A DNA stretch of 64,000 nucleotides. Origin: an uncultured Clostridia bacterium. Its GTDB lineage: Bacteria; Bacillota; Clostridia; UMGS1810. Made by a program: the position numbers and the translations under genes. This document shows, in pieces, positions 22,001 to 31,573 of this stretch. The notes under the pieces were generated by a model that worked only from the letters and a program-made list of their open reading frames with translations, did no database searches and had not been told where the DNA came from. The first letter of the stretch is position 1. Each line of letters starts with the position of its first letter. Where the stretch lies: NCBI GenBank assembly GCA_934481345.1, contig CAKSPF010000009.1, positions 1 through 64,000 on the forward strand, given 5' to 3'.

Positions 22001-24646
22001 ATGCAGAAATTGGGATTGAATGAAATAAGAGAAAAGTATCTATCTTTTTTTGAGTCAAAAGGGCATTTAAGGCTGCCGAGCTTTTCGCTCGTTCCGAAGG
22101 ATGACCCGAGCCTGCTCCTCATAAACGCAGGTATGGCACCGCTTAAACCGTATTTTAAGGGTGAACAGGTTCCGCCGAGAAAGAGAGTTACCACCTGCCA
22201 GAAGTGTATTCGTACACCTGACATTGAGAGAGTTGGCAAGACAGCCCGTCACGGTACTTACTTTGAAATGCTCGGTAATTTTTCATTTGGTGATTATTTT
22301 AAGCATGAGGCAACAGCGTGGGCATGGGAGTTTATCACAAAGGTTCTGGAAATGCCTGTGGACAAGCTGTGGGTTACAATATATGAAGATGATGATGAAG
22401 CAAGAGATATATGGGTTAATGAAGTAGGTGTTGCTCCGGAGCGCATTGTGAGAATGGGCAAAGAGGACAATTTCTGGGAGATAGGTACAGGTCCGTGCGG
22501 TCCGTGTTCGGAAATATACTTTGACCGCGGTGAGGAATACGGCTGCGGAAAACCGGATTGTGCCGTTGGATGCGACTGCGACCGTTATGTAGAATTCTGG
22601 AACTTGGTATTTACTCAGTTTGATAAGGATGAAAACGGCAATTACAACAGACTTGCGCATCCTAATATTGATACCGGTATGGGACTTGAAAGAATAGCAT
22701 GCATAATGCAGGGTGTGAACAATCTATTTGAAGTTGATACCGTGAGAAATATCATGAAAAAAGTCAGCGAAATCGCAGATGTTGAATACGGTGAGGACGA
22801 GCAGTCCGATGTATCGCTCAGGGTAATTACCGACCATATAAGAAGCACCGCATTTATGATTGCGGACGGTGTTCAGATAAGCAACGAGGGAAGAGGCTAT
22901 GTTTTAAGAAGACTTTTAAGACATGCTGCACGTCACGGCAAGCTTTTGGGTGTAAACGACCCGTTCCTTTACAAAATAGTGGATACTGTTGCCGAAGAAA
23001 ACAAAACTGCTTATCCGGAGCTTACCGCAAAAGCAGATTATATCAAAAAAATAATAGAAACCGAAGAAATCCGTTTTTGCGAAACTATTAACGACGGACT
23101 CTCAATCTTAGAAAAATACACCGATGAGCTTAAAGCACAAAATTCAAAAGTGCTTGCCGGTGACAAGGCATTCAAACTCTATGACACCTACGGTTTTCCT
23201 TATGACATTACTGTTGAAATCCTCGAAGAACAGGGATTTTCGGCAGACCGCGAGGGCTTTGACAAATGTATGCAGAAGCAGAGAGAAACAGCGCGTATGG
23301 GCCGCCGCAATGCTGATGAACTCGCATGGAAAGAAGACGATTTTAAGAAGAAGTATCTTGATTTGATGGCGGCTGAATTTGTCGGCTATGACGCACTTTC
23401 ATGCGAAGCAAAGATTAAGGCAATTGTGAGCGGAACGGAAAGCTTCAAGCATGCCGACTCCGAGAGCGGAGAGGTTATGGTGCTGCTCGATAAAACGCCG
23501 TTTTACGGAGAGGGCGGCGGTCAGGTAGGTGACAAGGGTATATTAAAAACCGAAAATGCTCTTGTAAAAGTAATTGATACAAAGAAAATGGGCAGTGATA
23601 AATTTGTCCATGTATGCAAGGTAGAAAGCGGAGTTATATCCGAGGGCGAAACAGTTACGGCGGAAGTTGACGCTGATTTAAGACTTGACACAGCCCGTAA
23701 CCACTCGGCAACTCATCTTTTGCAAAAAGCGCTCAGAATTGTTCTCGGCGACCATGTGGAACAGTCCGGTTCATTCGTAAGCAACGAAAGACTGCGTTTT
23801 GACTTCTCGCATTATGAAGCTGTAAGCGAGCAGCAACTGAAAAAAGCCGAAGAAATCGTTAACAAAGCAGTTACCGATGCTTTGGAGGTTACATGTACTC
23901 TAATGCCCATAGAAGAGGCAAACAAGCTTGGTGCAATGTCGCTTTTCGGTGAAAAGTATTCGGATATAGTTCGAGTGGTAAAAATGGGTGATTTCAGCAT
24001 GGAATTCTGTGCGGGAACACACGTTAAAAATACAGCAAACATTGGTTTGTTCAAGATAATTTCAGAGTCATCCGCAGCGGCAGGCATAAGGAGAATCGAG
24101 GCTGTGACGGGCAGCGGCATACTTAAATATCTTGCCGAGAAGGAAAGCCTGATAGCTGATATTTCAAAGACTTTGAAATGCGCCGCTCCAGAAGCGCCTG
24201 CAAAGATAGAATCTCTCCAGGCAGAGAACAAGCAGCTTGCAAAAGAGATTGAATCGCTTAAGGAAAAGGTTGCCGGAGGCGGACTTGACGATATGGTTAA
24301 AAATGCCGAAGATGTTAACGGCGTAAAGATTGTGTGCGGCAAATTTACAGACGCAGATGTTAATACGCTCAGAAAAATAGGCGACACAATGAAAGATAAA
24401 TTTGACGCAGTGGTTTGCATTACAGCGTCGGTTGCAGATGAAAAAGTAATGCTTGTTTGCTCGGCAAATAAAAATGCCGTGGCAAAGGGTATTCACTGCG
24501 GTATGGTTGTAAAAGCGGCCGCTCCCGAGGTCGGAGGTTCCGGCGGCGGAAGACCGGACAGTGCACAGGCAGGCGGTAAAAATGCCGGCGGTATAGACGC
24601 TGCTCTTGCTGCTGCCGTTGAAACGGTTAAACAGCAGATAAAATAG
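22001..24646 (+). CDS. alaS: Alanyl-tRNA synthetase
   Basis: 881 residues; ATG 22001 is chosen over TTG 21992 because GAAAGGA needs the longer spacing. It charges tRNA-Ala and edits mischarged serine and glycine. The class II core occupies the first ~350 residues (GHLRLPSFSLVP, RTPDIERVGKTARHGTYFEMLGN). The editing site is visible as HSATHLL near residue 570 and CAGTHV near residue 670. The C-terminal DHHA1 domain ends in a Gly-rich GGSGGGRPDSAQAGG stretch, as in other AlaRS. The HIT protein gene follows after 22 nt. Confidence 0.97.
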   Translation: MQKLGLNEIREKYLSFFESKGHLRLPSFSLVPKDDPSLLLINAGMAPLKPYFKGEQVPPRKRVTTCQKCIRTPDIERVGKTARHGTYFEMLGNFSFGDYFKHEATAWAWEFITKVLEMPVDKLWVTIYEDDDEARDIWVNEVGVAPERIVRMGKEDNFWEIGTGPCGPCSEIYFDRGEEYGCGKPDCAVGCDCDRYVEFWNLVFTQFDKDENGNYNRLAHPNIDTGMGLERIACIMQGVNNLFEVDTVRNIMKKVSEIADVEYGEDEQSDVSLRVITDHIRSTAFMIADGVQISNEGRGYVLRRLLRHAARHGKLLGVNDPFLYKIVDTVAEENKTAYPELTAKADYIKKIIETEEIRFCETINDGLSILEKYTDELKAQNSKVLAGDKAFKLYDTYGFPYDITVEILEEQGFSADREGFDKCMQKQRETARMGRRNADELAWKEDDFKKKYLDLMAAEFVGYDALSCEAKIKAIVSGTESFKHADSESGEVMVLLDKTPFYGEGGGQVGDKGILKTENALVKVIDTKKMGSDKFVHVCKVESGVISEGETVTAEVDADLRLDTARNHSATHLLQKALRIVLGDHVEQSGSFVSNERLRFDFSHYEAVSEQQLKKAEEIVNKAVTDALEVTCTLMPIEEANKLGAMSLFGEKYSDIVRVVKMGDFSMEFCAGTHVKNTANIGLFKIISESSAAAGIRRIEAVTGSGILKYLAEKESLIADISKTLKCAAPEAPAKIESLQAENKQLAKEIESLKEKVAGGGLDDMVKNAEDVNGVKIVCGKFTDADVNTLRKIGDTMKDKFDAVVCITASVADEKVMLVCSANKNAVAKGIHCGMVVKAAAPEVGGSGGGRPDSAQAGGKNAGGIDAALAAAVETVKQQIK

Positions 24647-24668
24647 ATATTTATCGGAGGAGATAATA

Positions 24669-25013
24669 ATGGAGGAATGTATTTTTTGCAAAATAGCAAA
24701 CGGTCAGATCCCAACTGAGTTGTTATATGAAGACGACAAAGTAGTTGCTTTTAATGATCTTAATCCCGTTGCTCCGGTTCACATACTGATAATTCCGAAA
24801 GCGCATATTGCATCTGCTCTTTGTCTTGATGATGAAAACGCCGATGTAGTATCGCATATATTCAAGGTTGCCGGCAAGCTTGCAAGAGAAAAGGGATTTG
24901 CGGACAACGGTTTCAGAATAGTGAACAATTGCGGCAAGGACGGCGGACAGACGGTAGGACACCTGCATTTTCATGTTATTGCAGGAAGAAATATAGGCTG
25001 GCCTCCCGGCTGA
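24669..25013 (+). CDS. HIT-family nucleotide-binding protein (HinT-like)
   Basis: 114 residues, ATG 24669 behind CGGAGGAGA. The active-site motif HLHFHV (His-x-His-x-His) is at about residues 98-103; CIFCKIANGQIP near the start is characteristic of bacterial HinT. These proteins cleave adenosine phosphoramidates, including aminoacyl-AMP, so the location directly after alaS is apt. The link is inference. Confidence 0.93.
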   Translation: MEECIFCKIANGQIPTELLYEDDKVVAFNDLNPVAPVHILIIPKAHIASALCLDDENADVVSHIFKVAGKLAREKGFADNGFRIVNNCGKDGGQTVGHLHFHVIAGRNIGWPPG

Positions 25014-25039
25014 TTTACTGATAAAAGGAGTTGAGCAGA

Positions 25040-25882
25040 ATGTTAAATGTTTTTATGAGATTTCCCAAAGGTCTTGCCAAAGCGCTTACCCTGAGCTATG
25101 ACGACGGCGTTATACAGGATAAAAGGCTTATAGAAATAATGGGCAGGCACGGAATAAAGGGTACATTCAACCTTAACAGCGGCTTATTTGCACAAGAGGG
25201 TACCTTTACCGAAGAGCAGACGCACAGAAGGCTTACGGCGGCAGAGTGCAGGGCTTTATATACACCAGGAAAATACGAGGTTGCAATTCACGGGCTTACA
25301 CACCCGTTTTTGGAGCAGCTTTCGGGCGGAATGCTTTGCAGTGAAATTGTTGACGACAAAAGAAATCTGGAACGGCTGTTCGGACAAATCATACGCGGTA
25401 TGGCATATCCTTTCGGAACATACAATGATGAGGTCGTAAATGCGCTTGCCTTATCGGGTATTGCATATGCAAGGACAACATATTCAACAGAAAGCTTTGA
25501 TATACCTGAGGATTGGCTCAGGCTCGACCCCACATGCCATCACAGTGACGATAACCTTAAAGAGCTTACGGATAAATTCATAAATTATAAGCCAAAACAG
25601 TACAGCCAGCGTCCGTGGATGTTTTATCTGTGGGGACACAGTTTTGAATTTGATAACAATAACAATTGGGGCTTGATTGAAAAATTTGCTGAAACAACAG
25701 GCGGAAGAGATGATATATGGTATGCAACAAATATAGAAATATACGATTATGTAAAGGCATACAAGAGCCTTATATTCAGTACGGACGGAAAACTTGTGAA
25801 AAATCCGTCGGCTGTTGATGTATATGCTCTTATAAATAATGACATTGCAGAAATCAAGGCCGGAGCTGTTGTTGCTTTATAA
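25040..25882 (+). CDS. Polysaccharide deacetylase family protein
   Basis: 280 residues. ATG 25040 is chosen over TTG 25031, which abuts AAAAGGAG. The NodB homology domain is recognisable: LSYDDG near residue 20 (metal-binding Asp pair), HGLTHPFL near residue 85 (His-x3-His) and MAYPFGTYND near 120. There is no signal peptide, so it probably acts in the cytoplasm on imported acetylated oligosaccharides. The next gene is an AXE1-type esterase, suggesting a two-enzyme deacetylation module. Confidence 0.85.
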   Translation: MLNVFMRFPKGLAKALTLSYDDGVIQDKRLIEIMGRHGIKGTFNLNSGLFAQEGTFTEEQTHRRLTAAECRALYTPGKYEVAIHGLTHPFLEQLSGGMLCSEIVDDKRNLERLFGQIIRGMAYPFGTYNDEVVNALALSGIAYARTTYSTESFDIPEDWLRLDPTCHHSDDNLKELTDKFINYKPKQYSQRPWMFYLWGHSFEFDNNNNWGLIEKFAETTGGRDDIWYATNIEIYDYVKAYKSLIFSTDGKLVKNPSAVDVYALINNDIAEIKAGAVVAL

Positions 25883-25915
25883 TGAAATCGACTTGATTAT
25901 CGGAGGAAGTTTTAT

Positions 25916-27148
25916 ATGAGTCAGGAAAAAGACGTAAGGAATTTTTTGCTTGGAATATCGGAAAACAGCAAGATATATTTTGTCGGTTCAACAACAAAAA
26001 ATGCTTTGAAATATACTGTCGGTGAAGAAATGGTTTTTAAAATCAGAGTTAAGGCGGACGGCGAATTTTTGGAAATTCCGTATGTATACTATACTCTTGA
26101 GGGTGACGACGGCGAAAAGTCGTGCGGATATGAGAAGTGCGCGGATGACGGTTGGTTTTATATAAATACTTCGCTGAAAAAAGAAGGTTTTGTGCATCTT
26201 ATAGCTAAAGCCTGCGATGACGAAAAAAACGTGATAGACGGAATAGATATATTTGAAGGCGGGGCAGGTGCAGATGTAGAACGCCTGACTTGCGGTACGG
26301 ATGTTCCGGAGGATTATTTTGACTTTTGGAATTCGCTCAAAGAAAAAATATTTGAAACCGCTCCCGAAGTTATATACAAAAAAGAAATCGAAAGAGCAGA
26401 TCATCCAGATTATGTGTTTTACGATATGCGGATAAAAACCGCATCGGACATGTATGTGTCCTTTATAGCCGTATACCCCAAAAACGCAGAAAAAGGCTCT
26501 CTCAAACTGTGTATGATATACAGAGGTTACGGAGTTAATGCATACAGCGAATACGGTCCGCTGGAGGGCACGCTTGCTGTATGGGTAAATGCACATTCGA
26601 TACCAAACTTTGAAACCGATAAGTTTTATGAAAAGCTTCGTGAAAATGAACTCAAGGATTATGGATTTGACAATACCGAAAATCAAAAGCCCGAAACAAC
26701 ATACTGGTCAAAAATGTTTATGCGTGATTTGCAGGCCTTCAGGTTTTTTAAAGATAATCCGCTTATAAACAAAAAAGATTACATATTCCGCGGCGGCAGC
26801 CAGGGGGCAATGCAGGCATGCAATATGGCGCTGCATTCCGGAGTTGCAACCGAATGCGAGCTTGATGTTCCTTGGTTTGCAGACCTGGGCGGAACGAAGA
26901 AATTCGGAAGGCTCTACGGCTGGCGCCCGGATTATGCCGACGGTTTAAGATATTTTGACACTGCGGTTGCCGCAAAGTATCTTAAATGCCCGGTAACTAT
27001 AATAGCCGGACTTGGTGACTATGTATGTCCGCCGTCCGGTGAAATGGCTATGTATAACGGCATTACCGCACCGAAGAAGATTGAATTTATTCAAAATCAG
27101 ACGCATCCGTACAGACCGGTTGAAAAAACGACTTATACCTTGGGATAG
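25916..27148 (+). CDS. Acetyl xylan esterase (AXE1) / cephalosporin-C deacetylase family protein
   Basis: 410 residues, ATG 25916 behind GGAGGAAG. The C-terminal ~300 residues form an alpha/beta-hydrolase of the carbohydrate-esterase-7 type: the nucleophile elbow GGSQGA is near residue 293, the acid in GLGDYVCPPS near 366 and the histidine in TQ/THPY near 396. The first ~120 residues are a beta-rich domain not in the shortest AXE1 proteins. No signal peptide. Probably removes acetyl groups from short xylo- or other oligosaccharides after uptake, together with the preceding deacetylase. Confidence 0.85.
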   Translation: MSQEKDVRNFLLGISENSKIYFVGSTTKNALKYTVGEEMVFKIRVKADGEFLEIPYVYYTLEGDDGEKSCGYEKCADDGWFYINTSLKKEGFVHLIAKACDDEKNVIDGIDIFEGGAGADVERLTCGTDVPEDYFDFWNSLKEKIFETAPEVIYKKEIERADHPDYVFYDMRIKTASDMYVSFIAVYPKNAEKGSLKLCMIYRGYGVNAYSEYGPLEGTLAVWVNAHSIPNFETDKFYEKLRENELKDYGFDNTENQKPETTYWSKMFMRDLQAFRFFKDNPLINKKDYIFRGGSQGAMQACNMALHSGVATECELDVPWFADLGGTKKFGRLYGWRPDYADGLRYFDTAVAAKYLKCPVTIIAGLGDYVCPPSGEMAMYNGITAPKKIEFIQNQTHPYRPVEKTTYTLG

Positions 27149-27195
27149 ATTATCTCTGCCTGCCGGAACATTAAAAAAAGGGGTATATACAAACG

Positions 27196-27909
27196 ATGAG
27201 AACTGCAGCAAATTATTTTAAAGGAATGAAGATGGCAATTCCTATAGGAATTGGTTACTTCGCCGTATCGCTTTCTTTGGGCATCTTTGCAAAAAATTCC
27301 GGTCTTACTGCTTTTCAGGCTTCGCTTGCAAGTTTATTGTTAAATGCTTCTGCCGGAGAATATGCGGCTTTTTCTCTTATTGCCGCAAATGCCGGATATT
27401 TTGAAATTGCAATTATGGAATTTGTGGCAAATGCGCGCTATCTTTTGATGTCATGTGCGCTGAGCCAGAAACTCTCGGAAAATGCGCGTCTTTCTCACAG
27501 AATGATTATCGGTATTGCCGTAACAGACGAGATGTTCGGTTCGTCAATCATATGTCCCGGAAAAATCACTCCTTCTTATTATTTCGGAATGATGACGGTT
27601 GCCATGCCGTGCTGGATGTTCGGCACCTGTGTGGGCGTAATTTTGGGAAGTGTGCTTTCAAAGAGCATAGTGAGCGCACTCGGAGTAAGCCTTTACGGCA
27701 TGTTTCTTGCTACAATTGTGCCTGCAGCAAGGGAAAACCGTGTTATTCTGGGGGTAGTTGCAGTATCAATGATTTTAAGCTTTGTGTTTAGTGTTTTGCC
27801 GTTTATGGCGGCAGTGTCATCGGGTACGCAGGTTATTATTCTTACTGTTTTAATATCGGCAGCGGCCGCTGCTTTGTTCCCTGTGGAGGATGATATAAAT
27901 GAAGCATAA
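27196..27909 (+). CDS. azlC: AzlC-family branched-chain amino acid exporter, large subunit
   Basis: 237 residues, ATG 27196. Six to seven hydrophobic segments; the start GIGYFAVSLSLG and the small-residue-rich helices match AzlC. It pairs with AzlD to export branched-chain amino acids or their analogues (in B. subtilis azlCD confers azaleucine resistance). The azlD start overlaps its end by 11 nt. The ribosome site GGGG is 12 nt away, longer than usual. Confidence 0.88.
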   Translation: MRTAANYFKGMKMAIPIGIGYFAVSLSLGIFAKNSGLTAFQASLASLLLNASAGEYAAFSLIAANAGYFEIAIMEFVANARYLLMSCALSQKLSENARLSHRMIIGIAVTDEMFGSSIICPGKITPSYYFGMMTVAMPCWMFGTCVGVILGSVLSKSIVSALGVSLYGMFLATIVPAARENRVILGVVAVSMILSFVFSVLPFMAAVSSGTQVIILTVLISAAAAALFPVEDDINEA

Positions 27910-28204
27910 TATTTATGTTTATATATTTGTAACGGCTATTGTCACATATCTTATACGGGTATTGCCTTTAACGCTTATTAACAAGCCTATAAAGAGCAAA
28001 TTTATCCGTTCTTTTCTTTTTTATGTTCCGTATGTTACGCTTGCGGTTATGACATTTCCGGCTATCATACATGCTACCGGAAGTGTGTATTCCGGCATTG
28101 CTGCCTTTATAGTCGGCATAGTTGCGGCGTGGTTCAGCAAAAATTTATTTTTGGTTGCAATTTCGGCATGTGTAGTTGTATATATCATGGAGCTCTTTTT
28201 ATAA
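27899..28204 (+). CDS. azlD: AzlD-family branched-chain amino acid exporter, small subunit
   Basis: 101 residues with four hydrophobic segments, ATG 27899 behind GGAGG within the end of azlC. TYLIRVLPLTLINKPI and YVPYVTLAVMTFP are typical of AzlD. Overlap with azlC indicates translational coupling and an equimolar complex. Confidence 0.88.
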   Translation: MKHNIYVYIFVTAIVTYLIRVLPLTLINKPIKSKFIRSFLFYVPYVTLAVMTFPAIIHATGSVYSGIAAFIVGIVAAWFSKNLFLVAISACVVVYIMELFL

Positions 28205-28284
28205 AATGTATTAATATTATGATTTTTACAAAAAATATTAAAGCAGACAGCTTTGTCACACTATAGCATAGAAAGGGCATTAAA

Positions 28285-29682
28285 ATGAGTAACGGATTTG
28301 AAAAAAGATACGGTTTATTTACTGCAATATGCATGGTTGTCGGAATTGTAATAGGAAGCGGTGTATTTTTCAAAGCACAGATTATCCTGAAAAAAACCGG
28401 CGGAAATATGCCATTGGGAATTGCGGCGTGGGCAATCGGCGGAGCGATAATGCTTTCCTGTATTCTGGCATTTGCAAATATGGCACAGAAATATGAAAAA
28501 GTTAACGGAATTGTCGATTATGCCGAGGCGGCAGTGGGCAGCAAATATGCATATGCCGTCGGCTGGTTTCTGACAACGGTGTACTATCCTACGCTTACAT
28601 CAACTTTGGCATGGTTATGCGCGAGATACACTCTCATTTTCATGGTAAATGTGTATCCTGATTTGCCGATGATTGTGCCGGCTGCCGAGGGCGGCTGTGA
28701 GGTAGGGCCGGAGTGCATGGCTCTGATGCTTTTTTACCTTTGCAGTGCCTATACGGTAAATGCGCTTTCTCCAAGGCTTGCCGGAAAGACGCAGGTTCTG
28801 ACCACGGTAATTAAACTTATTCCTATTGCTTTTATGGCGGTTTTCGGAGTGATTGCCGGAATATGTAACGGAACTTTGGCAAATAATTTTGCCTCAAATG
28901 CAACGGTTGCCGGTGAACATCGGCACCCTTTGTTTGCGGCAGTGAGCGCCGCGGCATTTGCCTATGAGGGGTGGATTATTGCCACGTCGATAAATTCAGA
29001 ATTAAAAGATGCGAAACGCAACCTTCCGAAAGCACTTATAATAGGAAGCATGATTGTAATTGCTTCATATATTTTGTATTATATAGGAGTTGCCGGGGGA
29101 GCGACAAATCAGCAGCTTACCGACAGCGGTGCAACAGCTGCATTTACAAATGTTTTCGGTGCGGTTTTCGGAAATGTATTGAACTTTTTCGTAGCGGTAT
29201 CGTGCATAGGTACGCTGAACGGGCTGATGCTCGGAAGCGTAAGAGGGATGTATTCGCTTGCGGCAAGGAATGAAGGTCCAAATCCCGAAGTGTTTGCACA
29301 AGTTGACAAAAAGACAAACATGGCACCGAATTCGGCGGCGATAGGTCTTATTATCTGCGTATTATGGGGAGTATATTACTTCTTTTCTAATCTTGCCCAT
29401 ACATTTACGGGGCCGTTTGTTTTCGATTCTACCGAGATACCGATTATAACGCTTTATGCCATGTATATACCGATTTTTATAATGTGGATGAAAAAAGAAA
29501 AAGAGCTTTCTTTTGTTAAAAGATTTGCTGTGCCGTTTGGCGCGGTGTGCGGTTCGCTGTATATGATTTTGGCTGCTGTTCTGGCACACGGATTTTCATT
29601 TGTGTGGTACTTGATTGTATTTTTGATAATCATGTTCATAGGGATGGCTTTTTTGAGAAAAAACAATTCAAAAAGAGTTTAG
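28285..29682 (+). CDS. APC-superfamily amino acid permease
   Basis: 465 residues with about 12 membrane segments, ATG 28285 behind AAAGGG. GIVIGSGVFFKAQ near the start is the substrate-binding loop of helix 1 in APC transporters, and SAAAFAYEGWI (helix 6) is also conserved; this resembles the LAT/SteT-like exchangers. The substrate is not evident. It lies downstream of azlCD with 80 nt between, and a terminator follows. Confidence 0.88.
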   Translation: MSNGFEKRYGLFTAICMVVGIVIGSGVFFKAQIILKKTGGNMPLGIAAWAIGGAIMLSCILAFANMAQKYEKVNGIVDYAEAAVGSKYAYAVGWFLTTVYYPTLTSTLAWLCARYTLIFMVNVYPDLPMIVPAAEGGCEVGPECMALMLFYLCSAYTVNALSPRLAGKTQVLTTVIKLIPIAFMAVFGVIAGICNGTLANNFASNATVAGEHRHPLFAAVSAAAFAYEGWIIATSINSELKDAKRNLPKALIIGSMIVIASYILYYIGVAGGATNQQLTDSGATAAFTNVFGAVFGNVLNFFVAVSCIGTLNGLMLGSVRGMYSLAARNEGPNPEVFAQVDKKTNMAPNSAAIGLIICVLWGVYYFFSNLAHTFTGPFVFDSTEIPIITLYAMYIPIFIMWMKKEKELSFVKRFAVPFGAVCGSLYMILAAVLAHGFSFVWYLIVFLIIMFIGMAFLRKNNSKRV

Positions 29683-29693
29683 ATATATAATCA

Positions 29694-29731
29694 AAAACAC
29701 GTCTGGAGAATTCATCTTCGGACGTGTTTGC
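29694..29731 (+). terminator. Terminator between convergent genes
   Basis: AAACACGTC (29695-29703) pairs with GACGTGTTT (29721-29729). It serves the permease gene and possibly the aldolase gene on the other strand. Confidence 0.8.
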
Positions 29732-29733
29732 TG

Positions 29734-30375
29734 TTATTTAACAATTTTTTCAACATGTGCTCTTGCATTTTTTTCTATTACATTAAACTGACCGCTTTCT
29801 GCAAGCTGCGGTGTGATTATTGTCGCACCGGCTGCTACGGCTGCGGCGCCGCAATCTAAAAACATGCTGACTGTGTCGGGATTTACACCTCCGGTTGTCA
29901 TAAACGGTATATGCGACAAAGGTGAAATGATGTTTTTAAGATAATTTATATCCGTCGGTAAAACAGGGAAGATTTTTACTATGTCTGCACCGAGCTTGTA
30001 GGCATTCATTATCTCGGTCGGTGTATATGCACCCGGAATGGAGAGCATACCGTTTTGCTTGGTGTAGGATATGACATCCTTATCCGTGCATGGCGACACA
30101 ATGAATTTTGCGCCTGCGTCCTTTGCAGCTTCCGCAAATTCGGTATTAATTACCGTTCCTGCGCCTACGCAGACTTCTTTGCCGTACATATTATATATTT
30201 CAGATATTATGTATTTGGTATCTTCTATCGTTGTGCTGCTCGACGGGTTGAATGTGACTTCAAAAACTCTTATTCCGCCGTTATACAGCGCTTCTGCCGA
30301 TTTGTGTATGTATTCGGGTTTAATGTGACGCAAAATCGCAATAAATTTGTATTTTTCAATCATTTCCATTGACAT
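29734..30375 (-). CDS. eda: KDPG / KHG aldolase
   Basis: 213 residues, ATG at 30375 overlapping the stop of the dehydratase gene (TAATG). It splits 2-keto-3-deoxy-6-phosphogluconate into pyruvate and glyceraldehyde 3-phosphate. IAILRHIKPE near the start, the glutamate of FEVTFN, GAGTV and the Schiff-base lysine region AKFIVSPCTD are conserved. It is the last gene of a sugar-acid operon with a dehydratase and an SDR; the KDG kinase needed between them is not in the window. Confidence 0.92.
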   Translation of the reverse strand: MSMEMIEKYKFIAILRHIKPEYIHKSAEALYNGGIRVFEVTFNPSSSTTIEDTKYIISEIYNMYGKEVCVGAGTVINTEFAEAAKDAGAKFIVSPCTDKDVISYTKQNGMLSIPGAYTPTEIMNAYKLGADIVKIFPVLPTDINYLKNIISPLSHIPFMTTGGVNPDTVSMFLDCGAAAVAAGATIITPQLAESGQFNVIEKNARAHVEKIVK

Positions 30376-31559
30376 TATTTGTTATCTCCAATCCCTTTAA
30401 AGTAAAATACGGTGTCTGATTTAGGTCTGATATCCGTAAGAGTACCTGTATAGTGACGGAGATTAATGGGGTGATAGGGGCGCTTTTCCACTTCATCAAC
30501 ATTAACATCAATGCCAAGACCGGGTTTGTCATTGATTTTGATATATCCGTCCTCAAAAATAACTTCTTCTGTTGTTATTTTTTTTCTGAAAGAACCGTCG
30601 TTTATCATTATTTCATGTATCAGAAAGTTTGGTGTGGCTGCTGCAAGCTGCAAAATAGCTGCATTTGATATAGGTCCGCTCGGATTGTGGAAAGAAACGG
30701 GAATATGCTTCGCTTCCGCCATTGCGGCGATTTTTTTGCATTCCATCATTCCGCCCGTGTGGAACATATCCGGCTGGGCAATGTCTACGCTGTTTTTGGC
30801 AAACAAATCCTCAAAGCCGAAAATGGTGTATACTCTTTCGCCGGCAGATACGGGTATCGGAGATTTGCGTTTAACCTCGGCAATAGCTTCAAGGTTGTCG
30901 GGCGGACAGGGTTCTTCCATAAGCATTGGCTTAAAAGGAGCTAACTCATGCGATATTTTTATTGCTGTATACGGATTAAATCTGCCGTGACATTCTATAA
31001 GCAAATCAATTTTGCTGCCGACAGCCTCTCTTACTGCGCCGACAATATCAACGGCTTTTTCCATATCTTCGTTTGTTATAGTCATATGTGATTTGCCGAA
31101 CGGATCCCATTTCAGTGCTTTTACTCCCAGGGCAACTGTTTCTTTAGCTTTTGCGGCAAATTCTTCGGGTGTTCTTGAGCCGGAAAACCATCCGTTTGCA
31201 TACATTTTTACTTTATCGCGGATTTTTCCGCCGAAAAAAGTGTATACGGGTGTATTAAAATATTTACCCATAATATCCCACATTGCCATTTCCACACCGC
31301 TTATGGCAGACATAAGAACCGGACCGCCTTTCCAGTATATATCGCGGTATACTTCAAATCTCATTTTTTCAATTTCAAGCGGATTTCGTCCGATTATCAG
31401 TCTTTTTAAATCTTCAATACAGCCGGTAAGTGCCAGTTCCTGTGTTCCGAGAGATGCTTCACCCCAACCGTAAATGCCTTCATCGGTTTCTACTTTTACA
31501 AACGTCCAGTTTGTTCTGTATGCGTCCATTATATATGTTTTAATATCTGTAATTTTCAT
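30375..31559 (-). CDS. Enolase-superfamily sugar-acid dehydratase (galactonate dehydratase-like)
   Basis: 394 residues. Mandelate racemase/muconate-lactonising enzyme family. The N-terminal capping domain (WTFVKVETDEGIYGWGEAS) is followed by the barrel with metal ligands in LLIECHGRFN near residue 188, LMEEPCPPDN near 214 and SAGER near 240, and the HNPSGPI His near 290. The pattern resembles D-galactonate or related aldonate dehydratases; the exact acid cannot be told. Product would feed the KDPG aldolase encoded next. ATG at 31559, preceded by AAGGAGG. Confidence 0.85.
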   Translation of the reverse strand: MKITDIKTYIMDAYRTNWTFVKVETDEGIYGWGEASLGTQELALTGCIEDLKRLIIGRNPLEIEKMRFEVYRDIYWKGGPVLMSAISGVEMAMWDIMGKYFNTPVYTFFGGKIRDKVKMYANGWFSGSRTPEEFAAKAKETVALGVKALKWDPFGKSHMTITNEDMEKAVDIVGAVREAVGSKIDLLIECHGRFNPYTAIKISHELAPFKPMLMEEPCPPDNLEAIAEVKRKSPIPVSAGERVYTIFGFEDLFAKNSVDIAQPDMFHTGGMMECKKIAAMAEAKHIPVSFHNPSGPISNAAILQLAAATPNFLIHEIMINDGSFRKKITTEEVIFEDGYIKINDKPGLGIDVNVDEVEKRPYHPINLRHYTGTLTDIRPKSDTVFYFKGIGDNK

Positions 31560-31573
31560 TATTATTCCTCCTT